A stretch of 64,000 nucleotides of DNA from Fasciolopsis buskii (lineage: Eukaryota; Platyhelminthes; Trematoda; Plagiorchiida; Fasciolidae): positions 1 through 64,000 of the forward strand of contig LUCM01004031.1 in assembly GCA_008360955.1 (NCBI GenBank), read 5' to 3'. The position numbers were made by a program, and so were the translations under genes. Numbering within the stretch: the first letter of the stretch is position 1; the number at the start of each line of letters is the position of its first letter. Of the stretch, positions 12,121-24,077 are shown in pieces. The notes beneath the pieces are model-generated. The model was given only the letters and a program-made list of their open reading frames with translations, ran no database searches and was not told the origin of the DNA.

Positions 12121-12659
12121 GAACATTCTCTATTACCTATGCTATCACTCACGACTTTTCTGTCCCTGCTTTCAATCCTGGAGCGTTAGAATCGCCATCA
12201 ACAACACTTGCTAAGGTTCACTAACTAACCTACGATTTTTCCTCCGGTTGCCTAATTTTCGATCTGGACGAAGAGACAGCTATTTGCAAGCAGTAGCGTT
12301 ATAAAAGGGGGGGGATTGTTTTGACCCAAACCATTTCTCCATTGTTCAGGTGCCAAAGTCAAGACCATTGTCAACAGTTATCACTAGTCCTCGGTTTTCA
12401 ATATGGACTTGATTTAGTAAGTTTTTCGAAGGCTAAGTCCCAGATTTGACCATAATTTTAAGTACATTAATGTTCCTAACAACTCTGTCTTACATCCATC
12501 GTTATTAAAATGCTCATGTTAGAAAGTTCACAAGGTTCGTTTCATTCATAATGCAAACATCAGTGGAAACTCAAAATTCTAATTAATTTCTTCTTTGGAT
12601 AAAACTGGGATTTTGTTCAAATGAAAATGATGATTAAATAATTAATTGTTTCTGTTCGT
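12121..12659. other. upstream region of TMEM138
   Basis: AT-rich, no open frame of note. It should hold the 5' UTR exon or promoter of TMEM138, but no TATA box or initiator can be picked out with confidence. A G9 run is at about 12307. Confidence 0.35.
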
Positions 12660-12686
12660 CGTTTTGTGTTTACAGAATTCATTCAA
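12660..12686 (+). promoter_or_regulatory. splice acceptor just 5' of TMEM138 start codon
   Basis: CGTTTTGTGTTTACAG ends at 12675, giving a leader of only 11 nt before the ATG at 12687. It may close an intron in the 5' UTR or accept a spliced leader, since flatworms trans-splice part of their mRNAs. The window alone cannot separate these. Confidence 0.6.
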
Positions 12687-15378
12687 ATGCAACTGCTCCG
12701 ATATCAGGTCCTATTTCTGGTGCAACTAATCTTCCTGGCCTACGACCTTTTTGTGAATGCATTTGTGCAATATCTGGGTTCGGTTAATGTCTACGCCTTG
12801 GTGATGTATACGTGGGTTTCTTTTCCGTTTAGTCCTAGCTTGTTTGCTCCTATCAAATTTGAAATTAGATTACAAGAACTACTTTTGATCTCCGCTGCCA
12901 TAACGATTTGTCTGGAAATCTCTAGCACCTTCATGTTCCAAGCGGGGTTGGCAAGCCTAGTATTGTCAAAGTTTAGAGGGACTCTCGTAACTCTTGCCGT
13001 GTACTTCATTCTTTGTCTAGCCCTACATATCTGGGGTCTGGTAAGTCTCCTACAATCACTGGGATAATGTTTTAGACACTTCGCTGGAATGATACCTCAG
13101 TATTGCCATCAACTACGGGATATTTGATTTTGCTTACTATACAGCGAACATGTGAGTTTACTTTGGGAGTCCAGTTCAAATTTCAACAAATAAAGTATGA
13201 CGTAATGCGGATTTTTTGGTAGTTTGACAACCTTACATTACATTTTATGGGTCACACCCCATTGTCAATCATCCACGTATGGCTATCACATTGCCGACTC
13301 AGAAACAGTGAAAGATTTGTATCGCCAAAGCCATTCTCTTATTTCCTTCGTTTCTCACGTTATTCGGTTTATTTTTCATCATGACAACATCACGAGTGAC
13401 TATCGGGGATTTTAAACACAGAGACAACGGTGATCAGACTAGCAGGCCTAAGCTCATCTGACTGTAGACCTGCATTGCCATGATGAATATCCCAAACTCC
13501 GCCACCTACTGAACGGCACAGTGACTACTTTTGTTCTCCATTGAAAATAATATCCTTTTAAAAAAAAGATGGAATTTTGTAGTAAAAAGTTAACTAGGAG
13601 ACGATTGGCAGTCCTGGAGCATTTTGTTTGCTGTTGCAATGGAATGCAGTCATATCTGACTCCAGTGATGGCTTGAGAACGGTAAATTTCCAATGCTAAA
13701 CTGTATCACAGTTCTCGTGATCTGTTATTTCACTCCTAAATCTCAATTTCTATTTCCAGTCGTCATTTCCGAGGAGATTTGCAAGTTTCAGCATCGATAT
13801 TAATTCACTAAATTCAGCTCAGTATATCACACTATTACTGCCGTAAGATGGTGATATTCTTTTCATGAGTTAATCTAAACGTGATTCTTGCCAAAAACTG
13901 TTTGAATTACTTTATATCGTTCTATTTATTTGGTAAAACATTCGGCCGAAAAGCAAAGCTCCGTTTGCTTAAACCAGTATCCTTTTCCTCGTACTAGTTT
14001 GGAGTTCTCGGTTCCGACAACCTGTACACGAATCTCAACGGATCGGATGTTTACAGTTCTGCACCAAGGTAGCTGTAGAATCCTCACAGGATTTCATTGT
14101 GGATCTCTTCATACCCGCGCCTGCGTAAACGCTTCATCCTAAAAACAAGCGCAAGTACACACTGGCGTACCCGTGTACACACGCACAGACACACGTCTAA
14201 AATTACCGATCGTTAATCCCAAAGAATATGAGTGTAGGCATTACTGAATTACACATGCGGGCACTTTTACCATGTCACATGTTCATCATAAATCGGTGGT
14301 TAATAGTCTGCCAGACTTTTAAGTTCATTTCCAGTTTGGCTTATCCATGTTTTGTCTACTATCTCACTGCTGGCTTGCTTGATGCCACTGGAGCAGCTGT
14401 CTGCTCTTCATACTGCTTAACTGAATCCCAAACTATCTTATGTGTGTTCATTTTCTCTCTCAATATTTGATTATTTAAGAAACCCTCGTTGTTTCCTACC
14501 TATTTGTGCACTTATTGTTAGCGTCCAGTGTTCATACCTTCATCATCTTGATGCTGTTAGGCTATTCTGATCTGACTCCCGGTGTAGCTTCATCTGTTCC
14601 ACCGATCCACATCTGAGCTGTTTACGACTGTACTGCCCCGATCGGATACATCGTTCCTGTCCCCGTTTGCCGATCAGTTTCTCCCCGACTATCGTTTGTT
14701 GCTCACTCAACTATGTGCATCATCCCTCAATTTTACAAACATTATGTCGTTTTATGACCACAGTTAACAACAGAGGAATTCAATGCAAAGGCAATTATGT
14801 CATTGGACTCGTTCATCACCCATAGTCGCGTACTGCATCGTTCCGCGTATAAGCCCACGAGTTAAGGATCTTCCTGGAATAGCAACATGTGCTACTGAAC
14901 TGGCTGCTTCAGTTAGTCAGCAAACGGTTTCGTGTCTGCAATCAGTTCTGTCGACTGCCCTGTCCATTGCAGCAATTCCGGTTAATCCTTCAGTTGGCCG
15001 ATCTAGAGTTCTGTGGGCTCCATCCCCTCATCCTTACGATTACTCAGTTGTTTCATCACATACTCCTTCCCTTCTCGGAGGTCGTTTAATGAAGGGCATA
15101 ATATATTCCACGAATTACAACTGCAGCACTGTCAGCTGGTATTTACCCTGTTTCGTCCAGCTATCTTTCAGTGCTGCCAACGGAAGATCGCTAGTTCTAC
15201 CGATTGTCCGGAGTTCGTAACCGATTAATATTCAGTGAAATCACGAATTGCTCACTGTAATTGAATAGTATATCTTTGCTAGTTACTTAAATCGATAGTC
15301 CATAAACCATTATGAACAAATTTGTTTGCTTTGAGATGACATTGAACACCAAGTTATAAATTTTGCTCTAACGGATTG

Positions 15379-15425
<47 letters not shown>

Positions 15426-15681
15426 CAGAAAGTAGTATCTGGATGCGTAAACAAAATTAGCCCGGGNNNNNNNNNNNNNNNNNNNNNNNNNNNNNNNNNN
15501 NNNNNNNNNNNNNNNNNNNNNNNNNNNNNNNNNNNNNNNNNNNNNNNNNNNNNNNNNNNNNNNNNNNNNNNNNNNNNNNNNNNNNNNNNNNNNNNNNNNN
15601 NNNNNNNNNNNNNNNNNNNNNNNNNNNNNNNNNNNNNNNNNNNNNNNNNNNNNNNNNNNNNNNNNNNNNNNNNNNNNNNNN

Positions 15682-15721
<40 letters not shown>

Positions 15722-16718
15722 CAGGAAGTAGTATCTGGATGCGTAAACAAAATATATATATATATACTTTTCGTTGATCCTTTGCGGGTCTGCGTTTATG
15801 GTAAACCGAGCAGAAAAAGGCTGACGGACTAACTAATGGTTAAGAAGCCGTACAGATTAGAAAGAGTTTGAATACAATAGCATTGTGGACTGCGATGTTT
15901 GATTGCATCATTTAGTATCTCTAAACATTGGGTGAGAAAATATCCTAGAACGCATCTGGGAAGTCTGACTCATCCGGCTGGGGTCACTTTCATGGCTTAG
16001 AATTTTCATACTCGTTTGTCATCTCATTGACATTTGAAATCTTAGTATCCTCGAAGGGCTGCTTAAACCGAGAAAACTGGTTTTGGACTATTCAGAACAC
16101 ATTGGTCAAATCAGTTAGCCCATTTAGGTTGAGTACTTAGTTCACCAGTAACGTGTATTTAACCGGACCGTTGCCGTCATGGTATCCCACAAGCCACACG
16201 TGTGAATTCTAACTAGTGGATTAGGTTGATTCATGCGGAAATCCTGCTTCGGCTACCAAATTGCAAAAAGTTCAGAGTGATGGATCCTATGTGTTTGAGA
16301 AATTTAGTAAGAGTGGTAACCATTGGTCCTTAAGTGAGATATCTAGCCACCATTAAACGTGGATATACGGTACAAGTGCATTGGTTGCGTCCCTGTTTGC
16401 GTTCGAGTTCCCCCCCCCCACAAAGGCAGATGATTCTTCGTAGTCGAACAAGTTCTACGTTATTTTGCTTTGCTTCGCTTTATTCTAACGATTCCTACGG
16501 TGCAGCAGTGGGGCCAGGCTTGATTTCATACCATTATGCTGTATGCATATACATTACATGGTCTTGTAGATTTATCATAAGTGTCCATAACTTTTCTATT
16601 CTCCGCAGGGGCAATACTGTACTACTTCTTCTACAAACGTGACATGTATCGACTTGGTGATATTCGTTTGTACATGGAGACTGATGCGCTTCGCAAACAG
16701 TTCGAGAAAAAGGGATGA
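12687..16718 (+). CDS. TMEM138: transmembrane protein 138
   Basis: Four coding exons, 12687-12811, 12869-13040, 13076-13151 and 16609-16718, join in phase to 160 codons plus stop; human TMEM138 has 162 residues. TMEM138 is a four-pass protein of the ciliary transition zone and vesicle traffic to the cilium; loss in humans causes Joubert syndrome. Diagnostic blocks: YDLFVNAF (residues 19-26), STFMFQAGL (61-69), KFRGT (76-80), LHIWGLTLRW across the second junction, and YYFFYKRDMYRLGD near the C terminus. Hydrophobic segments lie near 5-27, 36-60, 79-98 and 112-133. The ATG at 12687 gives an N terminus within one residue of the human length. Introns are 57, 35 and 3457 nt, all GT-AG. Intron 1 is a multiple of three and stop-free, so genomic translation hides it. 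Intron 3 holds a sequence gap, but the exons on both sides are clean. Confidence 0.96.
15380..15767. repeat. duplicated (TA)n cassette around a sequence gap
   Basis: A (TA)n tract at 15380-15423 is followed by a unique stretch containing AGTAGTATCTGGATGCGTAA, then Ns from 15467 to 15681. After the gap comes another (TA)n tract, the same unique stretch with one change (GCAGAAAG versus GCAGGAAG), and a third short (TA)n. All lies within TMEM138 intron 3. Confidence 0.9.
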
Positions 16719-16882
16719 CTGGACTCTCGAGACCGGTTTTTACTTTGTCTTCCGTTTTATCTTATCAGCTGGACTTCCCTCGGCACTGTAAACGATACAC
16801 CTTGATACCAAAATATTACCTTTTTGTATGTGCCTTATATTTTTGATTCCTTAAGTGGGATGTGTTGTAGTTCTTTTCACAA

Positions 16883-16888
16883 ATTAAA
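16883..16888 (+). terminator. candidate poly(A) signal ATTAAA
   Basis: The common variant hexamer sits 165 nt past the TMEM138 stop, giving a short 3' UTR typical of a compact gene end. Confidence 0.55.
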
Positions 16889-17140
16889 ACTTGTTGCTTG
16901 TAATATTGATCTATGCCCGAGAAGAGGTTTTACTTTTCCTAGTGGGGAAACGCTCTGTTTGATGGTCACCAGTTAAACGGTACTCGGAGGGGACGTAATT
17001 CTCAACTGATTTCCGGTTACACAAGACTTCCAATTGACAAAATTTAAGGAGTCATCCGAGGCACTTTTAGATTTGTGCTCAGTGATCACTATCCACAGAA
17101 CTGAATGAATTTCTTTCCCGTTATTTTACACGGATTTTAG

Positions 17141-17419
17141 TGTTCGGATCCGCGCTGGGTGAACGGGAATTATCGGGGACTTCTGGTCTTCCCAAAAGAC
17201 ACTAACAAAAAATGGGCGCATCTTATCACACTCAACGTCCTGGATCGTAGCTGTGCTCAAGCGGCCAACATGCCGGGTAGACTAGTATAAGCCTACATTA
17301 CCGAAAGTGTTCGACCTGGCTTCCGTACGCAGTGCGACCTGTACAGTTGTAAATATTTTTTCTTCTTTTTACCAGTAGTCTGCGCAAGAACGGTTGGAAT
17401 GAAAACAGTCTACTGTTAA
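17141..17419 (+). CDS. possible two-exon gene end, unidentified
   Basis: After a good acceptor (TTTTACACGGATTTTAG) at 17140, 45 codons are open in the frame starting CSDPRWVNGNYRGLLVF and running to a GTAGAC donor at 17277. A very strong acceptor (TTCTTCTTTTTACCAG) at 17375 opens a second exon that joins in phase, adds about 14 residues and stops at 17419. AATAAA lies at 17705. Against this, another frame of the first exon is also open for 20 codons, and no start or upstream exon was found in the 420 nt between this and TMEM138. No family recognised. Confidence 0.3.
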
Positions 17420-17704
17420 GTTTAACTGTATATCTATCTATTCGGCCATTAGTTCCAATCTGTCTACCTATCTATTAGTTTCTGTCTATCTGTTTGTTTG
17501 TATCTCTTATTCTGTTGTGAATATTTCCGAGTCTCAGTTTGGCATGAAGTGTTTGAATTGGACGGTGCCGTACCGTTATCCAAAACTTAATTTGTTGGTT
17601 TTGCCCTGATTTTTGACAGCTAGTCATCACAAGTTTTCTGTAGCTTTTGATCACGCTCTATTCGGAACAGTAAGATAATTTGTCTTCGTTAATGCTGTGA
17701 AATG

Positions 17705-17710
17705 AATAAA
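17705..17710 (+). terminator. candidate poly(A) signal AATAAA
   Basis: Canonical hexamer 286 nt past the stop of the exon pair at 17141-17419. Confidence 0.3.
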
Positions 17711-19229
17711 TTTACTAGTTGAACCAAAACATCAATTAACATTGATGGAGGTTTTGAAATTCCTTAAGCCATCCCGATGGTATCTATAAATGTTCGAAAT
17801 ACGAGAATAGCTCTAACAGTAACAGTAATAATGAGACAAATTCTCGACAATCGCGATTTCCTGTTCTGATCCTGTGAACGGCCCTCGAAAAAAATTGCTC
17901 ACGACCAACAAGACACTGACCTGTTATAAACCCTTCCGGTAATTTTCTGTTGTTGAATTCCACTCGTTTACAAGTGAAGTACCATATGGCACCCGGTACT
18001 CAAATGAAGCAATATCAAATGCTGACAACATGCCCAGTGCGTTTACTGTTGCTTACGTCCTTGTGTGAAAGGAACAGAACACGAATTGGTGTAACAAACC
18101 ACATTTGTACTCCGTAGACCCGCGATGTTCATTCTCAGTTGAATACAATTAAACAAGAAATTTCAAGTATACTTAAAATTACCACACCCACCACGTCCTG
18201 AATGAAACTCTACGTTTCTTCAATGTTCTCGCCTTTTTATTGAGAAACCTAGTAGAACTTCTAACAGTAAGTGTTTGTTGGGTGCAATACGACTGTCTTC
18301 CTAAGGAACAGACTCATGAACATCAGAAGTTGCACAATCACTGACAGATTCAGAAACAGAAAAATTAAAATTATTTCTGTGTGTTGGCTGATGATGAGCA
18401 AAATTTCGGACACTAGCTCCTTTAGCTTATTACTAACTACACACTTAGAAGGTCTCAGTTTGTTCTTCCGGTGACAGTTAGCTTAGACTAGTTCCAGCTG
18501 AGATTATCTTGTACAGTTCGGCTATTGTATAGTTTCGTTGGACTACTACTACTACCGCTGACATATTGCAGTATTGCATTGTGATGCTACTCATACTTAT
18601 CTGAGGTTTTTAAATTAAATTTCGATATTCTGAGGGAATCTTCTGCATATCCATTTGGCCGCGAATAGTGCAAAAGAGATAGTTTGAAACGGCACACCAC
18701 TGATGCGAAAGAATCAGTCGCTTGAGCAGTGCATTTACCGTTGCTATCCATAATTGAGATATGTAACGCGCTTTTACGGCTAATGATCATACAAAGAGCA
18801 CTAACTGCAAAACTGGTCGATGGATTCGAATTAAGACAGACTCATAACCACCCCTTATATGAATTTGGTGCATCGATTGTTGAAGAATAGTGAACAACAT
18901 TCAGCATGAGTGCGCTGCCATTTCAGACAACAAAGAGTGAACTTCATGAACCCAGTCATTGCATTTTTCGGCATACTAACACAGATCAGCAAATAAGGTG
19001 ACCTCGAAATTTCGTCCTGACATCAAGATGTCCAGAAGTTAAGTCAAGCAAGATATTCGACCAAAATGGGAAGGCCCAATAATGTGACCAAGAAGACAGA
19101 ATAAACTATCGCAAACCTCAGGAATTTTTCCGACTTTTGTTAGATTCAGGGACTTTGGAGTTTTCAAATGACTCATCACGCCGCATTAATACCCAATTCA
19201 CCATTATGGAACCATGGATGCACAGTTGT
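17711..19229. other. gene-poor stretch
   Basis: No supported exon on either strand. Confidence 0.5.
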
Positions 19230-19400
19230 TTCATCTATCAGCCGTGCATATCTGTCGCGTCCGAATTGAGACGCTAACCCGGGCCAATCGTCTGTAAGCG
19301 GGATGCCTTAGCCATCAGGCTAGCTAGTTCTATTTACAACGTCGAACATCAACACCACCTGATATATCGTCCTTACCCGTCATACATAATTTGCAAATCA
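19230..19400 (-). repeat. tRNA-related SINE, minus copy
   Basis: The reverse complement contains CTAGCCTGATGGCTAAGGC, CCGGGTTAGCGTCTCAATTC and GATATGCACGGCTGATAG, matching head, B-box region and tail start of the copy at 45541. Further along, the flank GTGACGGTCATCC resembles sequence beside the SINE at 9250, so the repeat unit may extend beyond the tRNA-like part. Confidence 0.65.
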
Positions 19401-21028
19401 AGAACGTTTAATCTCCAAGTGACGGTCATCCATGTGATGGACGACGGTCTCTCTGTTGGATGCACACACATCATCAACAACCGCTCAGCACTTTGCCAGT
19501 GGAATTATTACAAGAACACCTTGTAAGTTAATTTCTGTGGGAATGTTTGAACGATAAAATCGAATAGGAAAATTTCTGTGTCTCAAGAGCAAAGTAGCTG
19601 ATGGCTTAAGCCATTTTTCAGCCCAAGTCCATAGTTCCGCAGCTTCCAGAGGATTTCGCGTCCCTTTTTAACAGTGTCATAATTTTTCTGGCTCGAATCA
19701 AACAAATCACTTGTGCGATCATTCCTTTAGAAACCAAAATATCCATCATCTTTCTTTGCCGACTAACAAACTTGTAAATAAAGCAGGAAATATTTCGTGG
19801 AAATGCTGAATCCGGTGCTTGAGAATTCGCTATAACCATTTGGCTTCTATCGATGGCTTTCGAAAAGCCTCGGATGGGTTAGAATAAAAAGAGAAGACTT
19901 ATTAACACAGTTGAGACAGTGAGATTTGCAAACGATGTACACAAATACAAACAAAAAGTATTCTAAATTGCTTTATTGATCATCTTGATTCACATGATCT
20001 CGAAATTTTGGCCGAAGGACCAGTAATACTTTTGGTGTTTTACAGACCAACCTAAATGATTAAAAATCAGGGTGAGAATGAATGAGTCAATTCACCCAGA
20101 GTGCAACATGGAAGTGTGTTGTAGTGTGGTTCAAACGAAATCTACGAGTAATGTTGCTGTCAGGATGTGGACATGTCCCTCCCATGTTTAGGGACTGGAG
20201 ACCTAAGGGTATTTGGAAATGTATAGGAGAACGATTCATCAAAGATACTGGCCTACTCATACCTACGAGCTAGATGTGATTGACCTTTCCACATATATGA
20301 CATGCAACATTGCAGAGTCGAAAAGTTACTCTATGGGATTGGAATTCCACGCGTTTCATTGCTTAAACTGTACCGATTGTTTCCGACGAATTTTATAACG
20401 CCAGTGTTTTGGCTACGGATTGTGTGGAACAAGGAGTGTGTGGTAATTTCTAACATTGCTCAACACTTGTAGTTCAAGAACAAGGATGCAACGGTGAAGG
20501 AAGAGGAGTGATGATGTTGTAGATTGAAGCGATTTATTGCATAGACGGATAATCACTCTCGTAAATGTATTTCCAGTTGGTCACCGAAGTTCCGTCTCGA
20601 AGGTTATGTTCACAATCACACAATTAATTGTCGGATCAAAGAACTTGTTTCTTTGGCCAAGGAACAAACATTTCTCCCTTACAGCTACTCCCAGGTTGTT
20701 GCGCCTCATAATCAAATCAAAAAGTAGGAGCATCTAGGACTACCGGGTTATCGAATAAAGTTTAGGTTAGTTCAGTGATGACTGCCAAAAAATAGAAGCC
20801 TTGTTTTCGCGATTCAGTTTTTTCCCCCTGAGGAAGTAGTATTCCTAATTACCCTGTATGTTTTTCGATGTAAGGAGCATTTGAATGAACGATCAATTTT
20901 TCCAGTTAAATGGATTCTATTGTAGCTTACTGACCGCAATGCTATTTTAACGGGCCGGAAGAGTATTAATTGTTCGCAACAAAGAAATTAGGGAAAGTAA
21001 ATTCCTATTTCGCTTAGCAGATTCTCAG
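19401..21028. other. gene-poor stretch
   Basis: A GTAAGT donor at 19526 is preceded by open frames, but these lie in sequence shared with SINE flanks, so no exon is called. Nothing else seen. Confidence 0.4.
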
Positions 21029-21525
21029 TTTAAATTGAATACAGTGCATTTATACGACCATGTTCAAAGAGCATTTGCGGTCACCGTGCGCACTATTTGC
21101 TGTGTCCATTCCAAATTACTTTCTGTTTTGAGATACTTATGGCACAATAGTGCCGTTACAGTAATTATGAATTTTACGAATAAAGTAAACCAATCACTAA
21201 TGCATTTTATGTTTACCTTCTTGTGGAGAGTTTTGTCGCACGCAAGCTTCGAACGAAAACCGATCAGGTGAAATCTTGACTTCCATTCGCCCATATTTTT
21301 TTCAATTTTTCCACAGGGAGTGGGAGAAGGTGGATATATTCGTCGAACTTGTCAGATATCAAAACCTTCAGGTAACCTGCTAGGACACAACAGTTATGTA
21401 AATTTTGAGGTGTTATCTATGATACCAAATGGCACAAACTAACTCTCTAATTATACATGTCACAGGTGATCCATCGAATGAAATGTTACACCGAGTTACT
21501 AGTGCCTAAGTTTGGCATGATTTGA
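21029..21525 (+). CDS. 3' end of an unidentified gene (three exons)
   Basis: Exons 21029-21267, 21317-21371 and 21466-21525 join in phase across GT-AG introns of 49 and 94 nt and stop with TGA at 21523. The last two exons read EWEKVDIFVELVRYQNLQ and VIHRMKCYTELLVPKFGMI, ordinary soluble helical protein in character, each bounded by clear splice sites (CCACAG and TGTCACAG acceptors). The first exon is 79 codons, follows CAGATTCTCAG, and may be shorter than drawn; an alternative acceptor is at about 21150. The gene start must lie upstream and was not found. No family recognised. No AATAAA follows closely. Confidence 0.45.
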
Positions 21526-22270
21526 ATCTTTAATGATAAGATGTGAATGTCTGAACTGAACACTGAAAATCAACAGCTATTGTACCGTAAAAAGAGAAGA
21601 TAGATACATGTACAAAAAACACTAAAGCCTTACGATTATTCCGAAAAACATCGAGATTCGTAGTGGTCAAATGTCCGAGAAAAATACAGTTCACGGAACC
21701 TCAGAATGATCGCATCAACCACATATCGGACTACAATAATCAGCATGGACTGCACGGTGGGCGTCACAGGATTAGGTTATCTCCAGCCCTATCATTTCCG
21801 GATTCCCCGGTCAAAATTCACCGGCCACTGGTTACAAAACCACAAGTATATACGGATATTGTATTCCTTCTCACATTTCATCTAAATTCACCTGCATCTG
21901 CGTCAGCAGAATTAGCAGAGTTCCAAATTCAACAACGAATGGCCGATAAAATCAATGGTGCGAGAAAATTTAAAAGCCTATTATAACCCCCAAAATTAAA
22001 TTCTCCGGGGAATTTCTCACGAGCGTGTACTAGTTGAATGCAGTTGATTATAGGTTGCGTCGAATGAAGTGGTGCACGTCAGTTCACGATCAAATAATTG
22101 TGTATCTGAGCCGAATACTCCAAACATAACAGTGAAATTAACATTAAAATAATTGCTTCTTTGTAGCAATGTAATTTTCCCAAACTTTTCTGGATTGCTA
22201 ACATTGTTCTTATAGATTCTGCTAACCACAGCTTGTAAGTTTCACTGTTTTACACTGGGAGTGAACAAGA
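21526..22270. other. gene-poor stretch
   Basis: A 107-codon plus frame at 21663-21986 has no splice support or motif and is within chance length. Confidence 0.4.
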
Positions 22271-22435
22271 ATGAGCCACCCCGTACATGTCACCGGGTTT
22301 GTCTTCTTTTTCGTCCTATTCAGGTTGATAAGTGATGCACAAGGTCATACAAACCAGTGGAAAGCTTGTTCAACTCAGTCTGAGCAATATTTTGGATATA
22401 GACTACCTCTAACTGAAACCATTTGTAGAGAATAA
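22271..22435 (+). CDS. small ORF with signal-peptide-like start
   Basis: ATG 22271 opens 54 codons. The first 25 residues have a hydrophobic core (VTGFVFFFVLF) and end ISDAQG, a plausible signal-peptidase site; the rest is polar (HTNQWKACSTQSEQYFG) with two Cys and stops at 22435. It could be a tiny secreted peptide or the first exon of a longer gene, with a GTAGAG donor at 22425. The same T-rich run also makes a good splice acceptor (CGTCCTATTCAG), so the hydrophobic core could be an accident of a pyrimidine tract. Unidentified. Confidence 0.25.
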   Translation: MSHPVHVTGFVFFFVLFRLISDAQGHTNQWKACSTQSEQYFGYRLPLTETICRE

Positions 22436-24077
22436 CTGATCAAAAAGAGCTGAGTAAAAACTTTTTCATTATATGTTCGACAATTGTCGACATGTTTAAA
22501 ATAAACTGATCCTGCTATCATTAACCGCCAATATAACTCGATATAACTTCCACGTAAATAGGCGATTGTCGGCACAGTGTTGTTGACCCATGCGGTTACT
22601 ATTCAAAAGAGTGAGCTAATTCTCAAACAAAATGTCAATCAGATCTGAAGATGTTTTATCAGTAATGCAATGCAGTTGTGCCATGTGGAATAGCGCCCTC
22701 GATCACATTGTTCGAGTTAAATGGTCTGCCTGGACATAATCCTTGTCCATGCATGTCTGAACAGTGTAAAATGAACTGAACCGTTTTAGTGCCCTAAGCC
22801 ATCGAATTTTTAGACTAGATTTGTATTTACAAAGATTCCATATTTTACATTTTGTCTGAAATATCGCACGTTGCCAAATAAAAGGACTGAAGACCTACCT
22901 CGAACACTGTAACCCCAGTATTGTTTTAATGAGTAAAAGTGAAGCTGGTTATGAAGTATTTTCTTGCAAACTATTTTTGAATTTGGGTTTCAAACGCTGT
23001 CTAGTAATAAATACCCAAACAGCAGCTTTAATGTACGATTCACTTCCGATTGCTCGGAATAGCTGCCGTCGTCAAATGATACGCTCTTGGTCACCCCCAG
23101 AAGGTATCAGTGATTTAGTGCATGCACATTCGCAAAAACTGAGGCATCAAATTTTCATGAGGTCAATCACGAAACTGGTCACAAGGTCATTTGTCCTGTG
23201 GTTGGCTGAAAAACAAGAAGGCAAAAACATGTGTGAGCACTCATGCAAATAAACGGCTCCTGGGCATTTGGTCACCGGATATTCCGTCCTCATGCGGTTA
23301 GCCTAATTGAAAGCACTGATGGACCTATCGTTCAGGTTATGGTGTTTTCGCTCCAGGTGATGCAGGAATACCCATTTAGGACAACAACTGAAAACCCTTA
23401 CTGCTCAAATTGACCTGGTAGCCAAGCTGACCTGGGAAACTTGTTTTACGTAGGGGTCCCGATAGGGGTCATCTTCAAAGTTGTCGGTCACTGTAAGCAG
23501 ACCCCAATTACCTTGAGAAACCATTGTCACATTGAAGGTTGATAGACCTGTGGACCAACGCGATTAGTTTGGTGCTCAGGATGCCTGAACCGTAGCCGTT
23601 CCTTTTTCGATTAGCTGCCCAGTTCCGGAGAGATGGGTTTTTGGTGCGGATGAATGGGTGAAGCAAAATTTTAGCGCTGTCATGACTTCAACGGTGAGTT
23701 GGATGTAGGTACTGTATGACTAAACACCAATCACCAAAAGTGACAATTCAAACAGTTTTCTATTCAGATTAAACGATACTATGAATGATGGAGTGTATAA
23801 GCCACCATCTAGATAGTGGAAAGTGTCAACATTTGCCAACATTTTCATCCTTGTAAAGATCAATAGACTCTCAGGGAAAAGGAGCAGGATTAGTAACACA
23901 TTAGAGCATAAAATCTTACTAATCCGACCCTGTTTTTCTACAACTGCTCTGAAACCGAGTAGCGCTAGGTGATGAAATTCGACATAAAGTTAAGTCGACG
24001 AATTACTACGTTCCATACAAGAACCGTTTTAAGAGGTGGTGAAATGGAAACAATTTATCCTAGATTTTTTACTTTAG
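22436..24077. other. gene-poor stretch
   Basis: Contains AATAAA at 22879 and a 107-codon plus frame at 22929-23252 without recognised motif. Sequence from 23310 to 23700 is more GC-rich than its surroundings and may be an unlisted repeat. Confidence 0.4.

Noticed and set aside
14783..15220. 145-codon plus-strand frame
   Set aside because: It lies within TMEM138 intron 3 on the same strand, has no motif or splice support, and two other plus frames are also open there.
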